DNA of 64,000 nucleotides from Taiwanofungus camphoratus (GCA_003999685.1 CP021227.1:930001-994000), one strand, 5' to 3'. Shown: positions 23,897 to 36,565, numbered from the stretch's first letter. Program-made: numbers and translations. Notes: generated from the letters alone by a model not told the origin.

Positions 23897-25334
23897 TCAT
23901 GATCCGTCCTTCGCCTTCGCCGTGTCCGTCGACGACTTCGCAGGAGACCCTCCAGCGTTGGATGATGGTAAGACAACTGTCGACTGCACCTGCTTCTCCT
24001 GCTGTGCGATCCTGTCTCGCCCTGCAAAGTTCAGACGCGAAATGAGATCACAAATACATTAGTATTGAATCTAGTACGGGTGCTTGAATTGAAAGTTGAA
24101 ACAGAGAATAGTATGAGACAAGATACCGGCGAGCGACGATCCTTCGTGCGTTTCGCAAATATCTTCACCAAGAGCTCTCGATGATATGCAAGAAAGAAGA
24201 GCGCGCCGCATGTATTCAGGATATATGCGTTTCCGGTAGGCACACCTGAAAGGAAAGAAAGGCCACCAGCGACCCTGAGAAGAGAGTTGAGGATGTCATG
24301 CTGCGACCGTACGATAGAGTACTAAAAGTGCTGCTGCAGACTCTTTGCGTAGTCGTGGTCAGAACGTCCGAGAAGAGGACGTCGAACGTAGCTCGCATAC
24401 CTCGAAGCAGGAGTGGGTGCCTGGCTCCCCTTTCGATACGCTTCCTTGGTCGTTCAAGGGAACATACAATTAAGAACGCCAGACACTGCTTCTGTAGCTG
24501 GACGATAGAGAACATACGGAGAGGATGCCAGGTAGACACATAGCGTCAGAAGCGTGAGCTAGAGGGCGAACCCGTAACTCGGGACCATTTCGTGTCCTCA
24601 TTCCGTCCACCTCACCGCCAGACAGAATGAGCTCTGGAAGGAGACGCTGAGCACTTCCCGCATGACTCGAGAAGATACCAGCGGAAGTCGGGAGCCCCCT
24701 ATGTAGCTTTGACGCTTTTTACGTCTAGACTGAGAAGGCTCGCCATCGCCGACCTTGCATCCCAATCTTCGCAATCCGCAGTGCAGTACAATTTCTTGAT
24801 CTGTTTTCAACAGAGCGAGGTAACCGCACCCAGAGCAAGGCGGAACGGAATGAGAGATATCGCGGAGTGCCACCCGTCAAGGTCTATGGAGGGCTAGCAC
24901 TTCACTAGCGATCAACCGAGGATTCGTACCACAGCATAACATGTGGACCCTGTGAAGCGTACGTGCCATATCTGGCAAAACGGCTCAAGCTCAAATGCGA
25001 CGGACAGGGAAGGACGGCCGCGATCACGATGTCATAGACAACAAGACAGTGAGGGCAATAGGTGCCCACTTGAAAAGAAAGGAAGAGGCACAAGGAGGGG
25101 AAGATATATCATACTCACAATCGAGTTTCTCCGAGGGCCGCGCGCCTGCGGCCTCCTGAAGCTTGCGGCGCTCGTCGATATTCTTCTTGGCAAAATAGTA
25201 GCTTACGCCGGCGGCGACAATGAGACTGCCCCAGCCGGCTGCCTGCGTCCGTGGAAAGAGACGTGAACAATGAAATCAGTGAAGAGTTGTCAAGATGAAG
25301 GAAATGGACTGGCCATGCTCTGTGGTGTGTTCAT
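23897..25334 (-). CDS. Small DUF4748-like protein
   Basis: An 89-residue protein is built from three exons: 25334-25310, 25238-25119 and 24021-23897. The N-terminal part has one hydrophobic helix (SLIVAAGVSYYF) followed by KKNIDERRKLQEAAG, then RPSEKLDWRDRIAQQEK and a Ser/Ala/Lys tail. This pattern, one membrane helix plus a charged helix and an LDWR-type motif, is how I recall the fungal DUF4748 family, thought to be small organellar membrane proteins; the function is unknown. The LDW-R join across the second intron is exact, which supports it, yet that intron is 1097 bases, about twenty times the local norm. The first intron has a weak donor (GTCCAT), so the first eight residues are tentative. 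The gene is divergent from the flavin monooxygenase, 558 bases away. Confidence 0.7.
24022..25118 (-). other. Unusually long intron with coding-like pieces
   Basis: This is the second intron of the DUF4748-like gene, from GTGAGT to TTTGCAG. On the same strand it holds open pieces: about 25078-24960 (GTYCPHCLVVYD), 24873-24700, and 24275-24125, which reads as a hydrophobic helix (NTCGALFFLAYHRELL) followed by a Lys/Arg-rich segment and a GTATCT donor. I could not join these into one protein or name a family. A nested gene, alternative exons or an old insertion are all possible. Confidence 0.35.
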
Positions 25335-25892
25335 GATGCTCGCAGAGCACTAAGATGAGCCTAAGGTGGCATTTCCCTATATGGATATAGACGCTTATCC
25401 CGAGCCTGCGAAAGTTGATGGCGCATCTACAACGCAGCCAGGTAACGCAGGAGTAACACCGCTGTCACACATGGACCGCTGCAAAACCACCCTCGGAATG
25501 CGTCCGAGGTGTGACTGACCGTTCAAGTTGTCCCGGCCACGCAGTGTAACAAGGTAAATATCGCGTCATACTTTGCGGCGTTATGCAATCAATGCTTATC
25601 ATGATGCATGCTTGTGTCAGTTCTGAGATACTAGTAGAGTTGCTACCTGTTGAGCAGTCTGCCAACCTTTTCGGCCGTAGTCGATCCCCTCGGCCCCGGG
25701 CAAACGACTCCTCGCTCGCGTGCACCAGAATACATATACCGCAGGCTGCAACTTGAAGGGTTGTCCCTTTGGAATTGTCCTTCTCGTCCTCGGTCAAAGA
25801 GGCTTTACGCTGTGATCGGGCTGTTCTGCTACGTCAAGAACTACAGAAAAAAAGCATCGAATCTCCCGAGGTGCCGTAAATTTGTGGTGAAG
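25335..25892. other. Divergent promoter region
   Basis: 558 bases lie between the minus-strand DUF4748-like gene and the plus-strand monooxygenase. No clear TATA box or gene was seen. Confidence 0.45.
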
Positions 25893-27509
25893 ATGGACTT
25901 ACTCCCGAGTATATAGCACAGTATTACCACAATTTGGACTCGATCTGCTCACTAGCCGTTTCTGTTTCGACAAGATGCTGCCTTGGAATCTCTGACCCTA
26001 AGTGATGATACTCCGAGCGAGGTGAAGCATATCTGCATTATCGGCGCGGGGGCAGCTGGTCTAGCGGCCCTCAAGGTGATCACAGACACAATACAGTACA
26101 AGGAAGGACTATGGAAACCCATAGCATTCGAAGAGCGCGAGAAAGTGGGTGGAGTTTGGTACGTATACTAGCAATTGAAATTTGCGCATGTGCCGATCAA
26201 TTGTTCTTGACGTTGTAGGCTACCTGCTCCGCCTACAGGCAACCCGCCAGTGACGCCTCTGTATGACTCACTGACGACGAATCTTCCGCATCCAGTCATG
26301 GCATATCCTTCACTTTCGTTTCCTCCCTCCACACCGTTATTTCCTCCTGCATCCACGGTCGAAACCTATCTGGAAAACTATGCCTCTCATTTCAAACTGA
26401 CGCCTTTTATCCGCCTCAAGACGATCGTCGATGCCGTGGACTGGGATGCAGCATCCTCAAAATGGAGTGTCCGCGTGACCGGAGACGAGATCCATACATT
26501 TGATTATCTTATCGTTGCGAACGGGCACTACAGGCTACCTCGCTTTCCGACCACTCCCGGTCTTGCAGACTGGATAAAGAGAGGGAAGGCTACGCATTCA
26601 GCATGGTACCGCCACCCTTACGACCTGGGCAAGACGGTGCTTGTGGTGGGTGGCGGACCGAGCGGCCTAGACATCTCAGCCGAAATGCGCACCGTTACGC
26701 GCACCGTAATCCACTCGATCACTGGCGGATCTCCGGAGGATGTTGACGGCGGGTCGCTCAAGCGGCGGGGCCGAGTGGCCGAGTTTCTTGATGTGGACGA
26801 AGGGCGTGTCCGTTTTGAAGACGGTACAGTGGACACGGGCATTGATCACTGCATACTTGCGACAGGCTATCAGTACAATTATTCCTTCTTCCCGCCGTCG
26901 CTCTTGCACCTGTCCTTCCCGCCGCCAGCTCCCCCTCTTCCTCCCGATCTGTACAACTCGACATACCACCTGTTTCCGCTGGCGCGACACCTCTTCCCTC
27001 TGACGACCGCTTTCCCCCCTTCGCGTGCCGCGTTTCTCGGTCTGCTGATGAAGGTTGTGCCCCTGCCGCTCATCGAAGCGCAGATGCACGCGGTAGTGAA
27101 AGTCTTCGCCGAGCCCGAGACCCTGGATACGACACAGGAGGCCGTGGCGATCGTTTCGCGGTACGAGCAGCTTCGCACGAGAGTGGGCGACAGTGACACC
27201 GCGATCGCTAAAGCATGGGTGCGCTTCGTAGATCACGAGCAGTTTGACTACCGTGACGAACTGCATGCGCTGGCGGGGGGGCCATTCGCTGGGGACGAAT
27301 GGAAAGTCCCCTCGTGGGCAAAAGAGTGCTACTACCGTGCGGCCGTCATGCGGGCGGAATGGCAGGCCTTGGAGAAGACAGGAGAGGCGGCTGAATGGGT
27401 GTGCAATGTCGGTAAAGGTGGAGAGCAAGAATGGGTAGACCTCATGTACAGAGTCTTACACAGAGCAGATGAGAGGCAGGAAACCACAGGAGAGAAGACT
27501 AAGCTATGA
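25893..27509 (+). CDS. Flavin-containing monooxygenase (FMO-like)
   Basis: This is an FAD- and NADPH-dependent oxygenase that oxidises nucleophilic N, S or C centres in small molecules; it probably acts in the cytosol or on the ER face. Three exons, 25893-25908, 25975-26159 and 26220-27509, give 496 residues. The FAD-binding GxGxxG is GAGAAG at 29-34, with EEREKVGGVW closing the domain. The NADPH-binding motif is GGGPSG at 211-216, and the conserved LATGY is at 280-284. Residues around 80-100 carry the family's PLYDSLTTNLPHPVM segment. All expected motifs are present and uninterrupted. The first exon is short and its acceptor (ACAAG) is inferred from phase, so the first six residues are less sure. 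The substrate cannot be told; a role with the distant terpene synthase is only a guess. Confidence 0.9.
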
Positions 27510-28206
27510 GAATGTTCAAAAAATGTGCTGCACTAGTTGTGATCTGTATTGTATCTGACTGTGGAAATATGGAATTATATGGTGTATGCTATCATGGTAT
27601 ACAGATGTGTGATAATGTTGCCACAGCTTAGCTGCAGCTAAAAACAGAAATGTTTATAGCTCTATTGATCTAGAAGCTTAGAATATAAAACTAACATGCA
27701 ATTATAGTATTTTTTACCTGAGAAGTCCATTGGTAACATCCTCATATCATAACTCTCAATAATTCTTTCACAATATGAGAACTTTGTGTATGCCTAGTCA
27801 GCTAATCAGTCATGACTTGACAATCAGCTAAATTCAGATATCTCAAGAACTTTTGCAGCTATTAACATGATTGTTGGCTCAAAATGAAGCTATGAATAAG
27901 GGCTATTAAAACATAGCAACATGTGTTCAGGTATATCATAAGCTACACAAGCTAGAGACAACATTCTGAAATGAGCAGCTAAAGCTGCAGCAACACTAAT
28001 GTGTGAACCTACAATAAAGCAAACTCTTGAAGCTGGCTAGCAGATGCAATGCAAAGCAATGAATGGATACAGGATTAAAGTGGTCAACATTGACAAGTAC
28101 AGGTGTGGGCTGTATTGTCTACAACATTGTTATAAATTAGAGGACAGCCAATTGCAGCACTTTGGACACATACCTAAACATCATCATCCATTTTGATTGG
28201 TGGATC
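27510..28206. other. AT-rich intergenic block
   Basis: A strongly AT-rich stretch lies between the convergent monooxygenase and homeodomain-like genes. It has many short runs such as AGCTGCAGCTAAA but no open frame worth reporting and no long repeat that I can see. Confidence 0.55.
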
Positions 28207-29382
28207 TTATAGCAGAGAAGGCTTGATTAGTATGAATGAGCCCAAACCCCACTGTGCATAAGCACCTTGATGTATTCTTTCCACAAGTTCCATTAATCTC
28301 TTTTCATGAGGTTCATACAATCTGCAAAATTCTTCAAATGTTTTTACAGGTGTAGGAGACTCATGATGAGGCTCTGAGAGTGCATGTTGCAATGCTTGTC
28401 TGAGGCTCCTGAGTGGTTCATCAGGCAATGTGGGCTTTCTGTCTGCTTCTGATGCTGTTTATAATAGTTAGATATAATGAATCATACTGTGCAAGATGGC
28501 ATGCACATACTGTCTTCTTGAAGGAGAGATGATATACATGAACTGTCATATGCCATCTCAGATGAGGGTTCTGGGGAACTTGAGGACTCTGGGGTTGGAA
28601 GGTGAGGAACCTCTGAACTCTGTATATGCTCCTCTTTTGGGATAACTCTGCCTGCAGCCTGCCAGTCAATCAGTTAATATCCTTCAAAATTCACAAGCTC
28701 TGAAAGCTATGAGCAATCAGTAGCCTGACCCTTTGTGATGCTACCCTTCTCAATTCAATCCATGTGAAGATGTCATTGGTATCAGCGTCAAGCCGTCGTG
28801 CCCATATTTTCGCGACATCTTCATTAGGGAGTGGATTCTCGGAGACCAGGATCTCGAGTTTCTGGATCACGTCTGGTCGGAGAGTCGGGTACACTACAAA
28901 GGACATCAGGTCACAGCTCAAGAGATATTCGCAAGCTGGGAGAAGTTGAACTTACATATATCGTGGCTTGAAGTCACAGTACTGGCCTTGCGACTACCAG
29001 CACTTGTTGATTCGGGGACAGCATTGCGTCCTTTGTCATTTTTCCGCCGCACAGCGAAGTAGCTCGCCAGGGCCTGCTGCGTGTAGTGCTCGCAGCCAGG
29101 AATGCCGTGTAGTTGCTCCAATAACTCTCTTCTCTGAGAAGCAGTAGGGGTTGGATTGATAGTGAAAAAGTCTGTCAAGGCATGATGGGAACGTGATGTT
29201 GTGGATCATTGCCTCATCGTGAGGTTAGACGCTGCATCCATACCGGTGAGTAGTTTGTACCCTTCCGGCGCTAGTCGCTTACGCTGCGACGCTGGCGCTG
29301 GTGTTGCTAGTACTGGGGCCGTCTCAAGGACAGCTATGGGCGGCAGCTCAAGGTGAGCGGTCTTGCTGGATTCGGGTTGCAT
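28207..29382 (-). CDS. Homeodomain-like regulatory protein
   Basis: This is probably a nuclear DNA-binding factor. Five exons keep phase: 29382-29244, 29171-28956, 28893-28745, 28658-28511 and 28454-28207, for 299 residues. The N-terminal 40 residues are Ala/Pro-rich. A helix-turn-helix-like unit follows, with TASQRRELLEQL, then YTQQALASYFAVRRKND, which resembles homeodomain helices 1 and 3, but the usual WF-x-N core is YFAV. A second similar unit is RPDVIQKLEILVSENPLPNE with IWARRL. A Ser/Pro-rich region and a charged C-terminal helix (TFEEFCRLYEPHEKRL) end the protein. The exon 3 donor has two in-frame choices (after 28745 or 15 bases later). Exons 4-5 are clearly more AT-rich than exons 1-3. 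The homeodomain call is tentative; the gene itself is well supported. Confidence 0.65.
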
Positions 29383-30618
29383 GACAGGTAGGGCAGTAGA
29401 TGTGAGAACCTAGGAGGGCTTGAATGAGTGGCCCATATGGTCTGCTATATATTCTTTTTTCAAGCCCCAACTTGCTACAGTAAAGTAGGGTAATCATGAG
29501 CTCCTCTGAATTATAGCTATCTATGGCATAGCTCGTACTTTTCCCGTAACACTAGGCCAGATATGGCCATCTCTCCCGATCACCGCGATAACGCTTTTGC
29601 CAAATTCAAGACAAGTCTTTTCCTTCCCGAACTTACTCAACTACCACGATCTGTCCAAGAGCACATTGGCGAACTACTTTAGTTCTACAGTTCTCCTTGT
29701 TGCACTGAGTTCAGATGGTTCGGGTGGTGGAAAAGCTCATAAGAAGATAACCTGAGCTTCACCAGGGTCATGATTGCCTATGTAGGTCTGTTGTTTCCAT
29801 GTCTCATTCTATGTATTCTAATTCTCATTGTTTTCGTTCCTTGGCATAATGCCTTTCATGATGGTACAGCTAGTTCACTTGCTATGCAGTTTGATACACT
29901 GTCCAAGTGCTTGTATTGATGGTGTGCAGCAGAAACAGAATCTTTCAGTATTCTAAATGAATGGCTGTCATGCATCTGCCATGCCAGTTCATGGTGTTTA
30001 CTCAGCAATGTTCTTGTTGTGCAGCTTGAAACCATTGCATGGCCCCAAATGAATATTCCTTTGCTCCATCAGAATCATCAGTTACAAGATTGAATGGGAA
30101 CATTCAATTGTATGACCATCCGGTCTAATCATTTGTGATCTTCTGCCTCGCAGACCTCACGTATAAGATGATGGCAGGGATTCCACTAGCAACCAACATT
30201 GGCATATCGAGTTCTGTTCTACACATCTAGAAATGTCTATAAGTTGAGAAATTTCAAGAAGGCGAATTGCTGTGCCGGTAAAGACGACGAGAAGAGCACG
30301 TAACCTTGAGAGGTGACCTACAATCACACGAGCGTGATGCGGGGTGCCACGAGTGAGATGCAGAGGGACGCGGATGCTACATCGTTCCCAAATCGCTCCC
30401 AGATCGCTCCTGTCCTCTACGTCGTTCTTGAATCAGCGCTAGCCGCTCCTTAGCTATCGCACACAGGGCACAAGTGGCCATTTCTACGGGTACATACCCT
30501 CTTCATTCATTTACTACTCGATCAACCCGACCAGCCCGACCGGCTAATCGTCCCTCGCACGCAATAGAAGGCTACGCCTCCAAGTCATCGTGCCCACGCT
30601 GCGACAAATAGGTCGCTC
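29383..30618. other. Intergenic, partly AT-rich; nothing seen
   Basis: No open frame with coding character was found. It contains the divergent promoters of the homeodomain-like gene and the surface-protein gene. The part from about 29720 to 30130 is AT-rich. Confidence 0.5.
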
Positions 30619-32297
30619 ATGCTGTCGCTGTACCTTTCTCTGGCATTGCTACCCTCGTTTTCGTTCGCTTTCTCTTTCAACTTTACGAGCATTCCACAGC
30701 AATGCCAGGAGCTCTCGCTTGCCATCTCGGGTTCTGGCAAACCGCCATATAGCGTGCTCATCATTCCCTTCGGCCCGTCGCCTTTGCCAAACGCTGTTGA
30801 AGCCAGGAGGATATTTGAAGTTCAGTTCAATGGGACTGCGACGTCAGCGAGTTTTCTGCTCAACTATCCGGCTGATTCACAATTTGTGGCGGTGGTGAGT
30901 GCAGCCGTTTCCTTTCTATCCCATCATTTCTTCATCCCTGCAATTCCGCATTGTGAACGGCGATGTTTACAACTTGGTACACATAAAACCTCCGGCTTTC
31001 CTAGTTTCTGTTTGCGGCCACAGCTCGTCACATCATCGGAGGCACTTACCATATAACATATAGGTCAGCGATGATACAGGATTCGGTACTGGAGGGACAA
31101 GTGTAGCCGCCACGGTGCAGTCGAGCAGTGCTTCAAGCTGTTTCAATGCAACACAGAATGTCTCCCCAGATTTTGATTTCAGCATCGTTCCTGCAAATCA
31201 GCTGGTCCAATGCACGCCAACGCGTATATGGTGGGACCCATCTACTGTGCAAGGGTGTGTCTCTTCCCATGAATCGAATGCGGCGACGTATTTACAGGAT
31301 GGTCAGGACGCCATCGTTCCAGGGCATCATACCTGGCGGGCAGTCCTTCGCTATCCCTGAGGGCAATCTGACTACTGTACCCGAGGAGGGACTCGGCTTC
31401 GACTGGTCGCCATCTGTGAGGACAGGGACTACGGTCCTGCTCATCGGCGGTGACAACCGAGGCATGGGCTCGGGTGGAAGTGGGTTCTATATCATGTCCC
31501 AAGGGCAGAGTACTTCGTGTCTGAACTCGCAGTCGCCGTCATCCACACCGGGCTCTCCTGCCGGCGGAAGCTACCCGACTAGTACAAATGGCGCTAGCAC
31601 TAACCCTAGCACAGGCGGTGGTACTTCCAGGTAAGCTCTACAGACAGCCTTTTTGACTGCAAGTCGACTGATTACCACGCAGCTCCCACACTGATGTCGG
31701 CGCTATAGTTGGTAAGTTTGTCAAAACAATATCAGTCGGACTTGGCTCATACTGTCTCCCTTAGGTGGCGTTGTAGGTGGTATCGCTGGCGCAGCAGTGA
31801 TACTTATAGCCTGCTTTTTCATCTTCCGCCGCCGCCGAGAAACGCAGCAAGCCCAAAAGGAACGGCCAGTCGATCTGCTGCAAGACCACGAGCACGACAA
31901 CGACGACGGGACGCTTCCACAATACTACGAACCCGATCCGTTCCTCATGCCCGAGCCGACGATCCTCTCGTCTTCCGGCGCAGACGAGCACAGCGTATTG
32001 CGGCCGAGCACGGACAGGCGGCAGACCCTGCTCTCCGCCACGTCGGCGTCCGGTCTCACAGCGCTGCGGCCGGGCACGCCGGACTACAGCATGCGAAGCG
32101 GCACGACGAACACACGCAAGACGCCCGCGCCGCCCAGTCTCCGGCCCGTCAACATCGTCCAGCACGAAGACGCCGGTCCGCCGGAGCAAGACGCGCAGCA
32201 AGAACCCGAAACGATAGAGCTGCCTCCCGCGTATACAAACATTCGCAAAACGTCGTCGTCGTTGTCGCCGCCAGCTCCCGGCACCTCCGATGACTGA
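30619..32297 (+). CDS. Single-pass cell-surface protein
   Basis: This is a type I membrane protein of a kind common in Agaricomycetes, possibly a wall sensor. Five exons keep phase: 30619-30894, 31064-31254, 31307-31630, 31683-31711 and 31765-32297 (450 residues). A signal peptide covers about residues 1-17 (MLSLYLSLALLPSFSFA). The extracellular part, to about 265, is a compact beta-type domain with several N-glycosylation sequons and a Ser/Thr/Gly-rich stalk. The transmembrane helix is at 270-294 (GAIVGGVVGGIAGAAVILIA), followed by the stop-transfer FRRRRE. The cytoplasmic tail of 150 residues is Pro/Ser-rich with an acidic patch and PPAY, a possible WW-domain or ubiquitin-ligase docking site. 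The ligand and partners are unknown. Confidence 0.85.
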
Positions 32298-35200
32298 CCA
32301 CCTAATCTACAAAGTTCGTTGCCTTCACTGAGATGCGGCCAGCGTCGCTGACTAGGGTCCAGTTCACTTCTTGGGTCCTTGTGCACCTTCATTCACATTT
32401 AGTAACGCGACTGGCTTCGTTGTAGATACCATGGACATCCAGTTTCATCTATGTGTATACCATTTTTGTTTTCAATAAGATATCCTATTGCATGTCCGGA
32501 TCGCATCCTTGCTTCATAGTGGACTCCTGGAGCTTCTTATTGTATGTCCTTCTGACTCTCCATCTTGCTGCCTATTATATGTATATATAATGGCCTAAAA
32601 TCCTGCTCCGCAATAGTGCAAAATATTCTGCTACATACATACTATGGTTCTGCTCTGCGATCTCGGGGAGCGAGCCTCTGTTACGGTTGAGACAAACGCG
32701 AAAGAGTGATCGTCAGTTAGTGCCGTGAGGTGAGGAGTTGCTACGTTCATTTACCATATAAGGTAATCAAGGTACATAACGGGCAGTTGCGACTCGAGCG
32801 TGCCCGGTATAGCTAGGACATCCATGCGTCTTTCCCCTGTTCTCTCATGTCCGTTTTACTTACAACGATTTTCTGTAACGCCCTCGAACTGACACTGGAA
32901 TCTGGGACTAGTAAGTCCCGACGGATGTCAGAACCCAACACGCGCATGTATTTCAAAGTTTAGACCCCGATTGGAGGCTCAAGCTATCCACGTTGTCGAC
33001 TCCGACACGAGTGTGCGTATAATTCCGATATGCTCAATCAACTTTGACTTACCCTCCCAGATTGCTCTCGAGGGAGCCCCCTCTCGGCCAACTGATTCCG
33101 GACACTGTCTGCAGTCTGACCCCTGCACAGCCAGCCAGAGGTCTTCCATTCAAGTAACACTCTGCTCCTTCTGTGCGCAAGCGGCGTAGTTCTGGAACCT
33201 CGCATCCCGGGAACCTCGCTGCCATATGCGGCCTGTGCCAACTTTGGCTATCTGGGCATGCATCCAACACGGCTTCCATATTCAAGCTTTGGATTCCAGA
33301 GCACTGGAACTGGACGGAGGTGTGGCTACTGTGTGCTATGCCTGCCAGTTGTGCCGTATAAGGAGATGGAATATGTCTTGTTCCCGTGCTCAGATTCAAG
33401 TTCTGCTGGGGGCTCAATGGCTCATCTTGGATGGCCGTGCTGGTGTGCGTGCACCGAGAAGTGTTCGGGCTGAAGGCGGACTCAGAAAGAGCACATTGTC
33501 ACGGGTCAAAGTCTGCTTTCAAACTGCGTGCTCCCAGCTTCTTGTGTGCCGACCTTTCCTCCGTGTTCTACCCATTCCCTCCGGGCTCCGGGTTCCCATT
33601 TGCGTGATGTCATACACTATGCCGCATGGGAACACGGTATTCCGACACTGATGCTCATTACTTGGGGAATGATATCTGATGGCAAAGCTCAAACCGTTGT
33701 TTCACCCCTCTTGCCACGCAGACCCTGCTTGAGTTTTTGTTGTGCGATACGCCGTCTTCCGGGGCCCCAAAACGGAGACGACAAAGATCAAAGAAGCAAA
33801 AGAAGCCGGAAGTCGGTGCTTTGGATTTCAAGTGCACGTGTGCAACCCCCCAAGGGTCTGTTACCTTCGACTTCTTTTAGACCCTGAGAAAGAATTTTCT
33901 AGAGGACGACCACATGTATTCTCGGCAGCTGGATTATCGATCAGCGTCATGGTCAGCAAGCAATGGTCGAAGGCTCCCGTTAGGCACGTATTTCTCTTGT
34001 GCTCTTTGTCTCTGTTGTACCTCTCGTGCTGGTCACTCGACTGTGTCGTGGCCTTGCGAAGCGGCGCTCTGGGCACTAGAGCGGAAGGACGTTATTCCTC
34101 GTTTGTCCGGACCTGGATTCCCGTATATTTTGATGTCGTTGCAGCTTTCAGCATCCTCGGTAATAGAATTGCTTCATCGCTACTTCTGACATTCTCGCTA
34201 ATGAAGCAGTCCTTCTGCGATCTCCCATAGGCTCGTCCGCATTCGGTAGTGCATGCATCCGTGGCGTGGTGTTGATAGCAGCCAGGCAGGCATACGTTCA
34301 TTGGCAGATAATGTAGCCCCAGCCTCGGGTCCTGTCTTAAGCCCTCATCTCGCACTCATGCATTCTGTCTCCGTAGACCGATTGTTGGGCTGCATCGGTG
34401 AGCGTGTGATGCTGATTTGTCTTATTGTATTCGTCTCTATTCTACGTGCAATGCCGGCCACTCGATTTTAATCCGAAGAAAATGCGACAAATCAAGCGTG
34501 CTTGATGCCCATCGGATGACCTCTGTACCAATCGGCGTCAACGCTACCTCTGGCATTCTTACTCTGGACGGTGAAGCATTCTTGGATTCCAATAGGCCGG
34601 TCTACATTCAGTAATTAAGCCCCCATCCTTGTGCTTGTTGATGGCCGGGAGGCGCAAGCTCATTGGTGGATGGCACAGCGTCACCTTCGGGGTGCACCTT
34701 CCCCGCCGCCTTTGCCTACAGTGTCTTCTGAGCGACCTGTTATATGCGGCTCAGACATTCAGCTAATCTGAGGCAGACAGACCCTGATGTATTGTTCAGT
34801 TCTCAGTATCGCTATTGATTGGGGTGATCGATTCCCCAATCAATCAATTGACTCGTAAATTCCTCGACGTGCGTTCGCCAATTATTTACTTCTCATTTTT
34901 GTGCTCGTTTTTACCCTGACTCAGTGGCGACTAAAGGCGTGTTGCTGCGTGGAATCGTAATCGTCGATCATGTCTATTCACGCTTGCATGAGCGCCAGTA
35001 TAGTATCTTATTCTGAGAGCAGCTGAACACAGTGCCTTCATTGCGAGCTTGCACGATAATTGAATCCTGCTGCTTTCAAAATACTACTAAGTTTTCTTTG
35101 TTTGCTCCGCACTCCTTGACAAATTGGGATAATCATTCGTCTTCGGGTTGTGGTCCAATGCTGCATTTTAGTCTTTCTCCTTACAACACAACCATACTCT

Positions 35201-35414
35201 CGGCGTGTGACAACGTTTGTCTTTGCATAATGATGTCAGTATCAGCCTTGCTGTAGGTGCATTGATAGTTCGATAAGTATATATTGAATACCTAGTGACT
35301 TACCGGCAATCGGGAGATCCACCGCTGTCTGATCGCAAATGGTTACTACCTTGCAAGCTGCGGTTGTGGACAACTCGTCTCATTACTCGCGAGTTGGCCG
35401 CCAACTATTTCGGA
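32298..35414. other. Gene-poor stretch with unresolved open frames
   Basis: About 3.1 kb without a gene that I can support. Plus-strand frames at 33226-33651 (141 codons) and 33742-34230 (162 codons) are the longest; the second is hydrophobic near its end. Plausible GT-AG pairs exist between pieces at 32960-34600, but no join gave a recognisable domain. A TATATA at about 35278 may belong to the BTB gene. Confidence 0.35.
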
Positions 35415-36565
35415 ATGTGTGCAGATAACCAGTCGCTGCGCGAAGACGACACACTTGTGGATATGGTACCGTCAATTGACGCTATTAGTACGCGCACGGC
35501 AGACTTGAAATCGGAACCGGATAGACCAGCTAAACGACCCCGGCTCGAGCCTTCTCCATCTCCATCTAGTGCTGCTACAGCGAGTTGCACTCGCCACCCG
35601 CAGTTCTGGCACGCAGATGGTTCTGTTATCTTACAAGTCTCCCAGACGCTCTTCAGGCTGCATGCCTCGCAGCTTAAAAAGCAATCGACCTTCTTCGCCG
35701 ACCTGCTAAAAGAGGATGGAAACAGTCAGCCTGCTGCAGCAGTAGATGGATGCCCGCTACACAGAATTGCGAATGTGAGTGTACAGGACATGGAGCGGCT
35801 GTTGGGGGCCCTCGATAATGGACTGTAAGTGGCTTTGGTTACCTCGACATTGCCAGTAGTGACCAACATCGGATATCCAGCACTTACACTATCAAACCAC
35901 CTCCGTCAGAGGTGCTTATATCAATTCTTCGCGCAGCTCATACACTCTGTGTCCCATCCGCCACAGCGTTTGCAGCGCTGAAACTCCGCAAACAATGGTC
36001 AGGCGATATCGATCGACTCTCTGCTGCATCAAAGGACATATACAAGGCGGTGGAGATGGTGAATGTAGGACAGAATTACGCACTACCAGAAGTATTGAAG
36101 AGGGCGTATTATGAGCTTCTTCGGAGCCAAAAGTTCTGGCAGGAGGTGACAACCAACCGCAAACGCATTTCTCTCTCCGATGCAGATATTATACGGCTCT
36201 TCGAGGCACGAGATAAGTTGCAATCTGAATGGATTTGCACTGCCCTTCGACCGCCAGATCCGGCCGAATTGCCATGTCCACTTGAAAGGCCTTCCTCGGC
36301 CTCCAACTCTTACAAACGGTGTCGTAATGCATGGTCTGAGGACGGCACCCAATGGAGCACGTGTATTATCGGGTCGAATATATTTGAAGATTGGAGGCAC
36401 GATCCATTACACGGCCTCGACTGCATCATAACGGTGGGTTGGGATAAGATGGGGTTCTGTCAAGGCTGCTTGAGAGCAAGGCAGAAGTTATGGCAGGGGA
36501 AAAAGGATCAGTGGTGGAAGGATTTGGACGCCTGGTTAAAGCTAGACGTAGCAGGCAAGACATAA
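35415..36565 (+). CDS. BTB/POZ domain protein
   Basis: Two exons, 35415-35824 and 35881-36565, give 364 residues. The N-terminal 55 residues are polar and include a basic patch (AKRPRLEP) that could be a nuclear signal. The BTB-like fold starts at FWHADGSVILQVSQTLFRLH and continues with LKKQSTFFADLL and the post-intron PPSEVLISILRAAHTL, matching the helix order of basidiomycete BTB proteins, which dimerise and often serve as Cullin-3 adaptors. The C-terminal 200 residues are alpha-helical and Trp-rich with a Cys pair near the end (GFCQGC); they match no domain I can name. Translation could begin instead at the in-frame ATG 51 bases downstream. The frame is open for 120 bases before the chosen ATG without another ATG. 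Confidence 0.8.

Noticed and set aside
32873-32960. TGTAACGCCC start resembling an LTR end
   Set aside because: I found no second copy, no target-site repeat and no polymerase or capsid motif nearby, so it is not called as an element.
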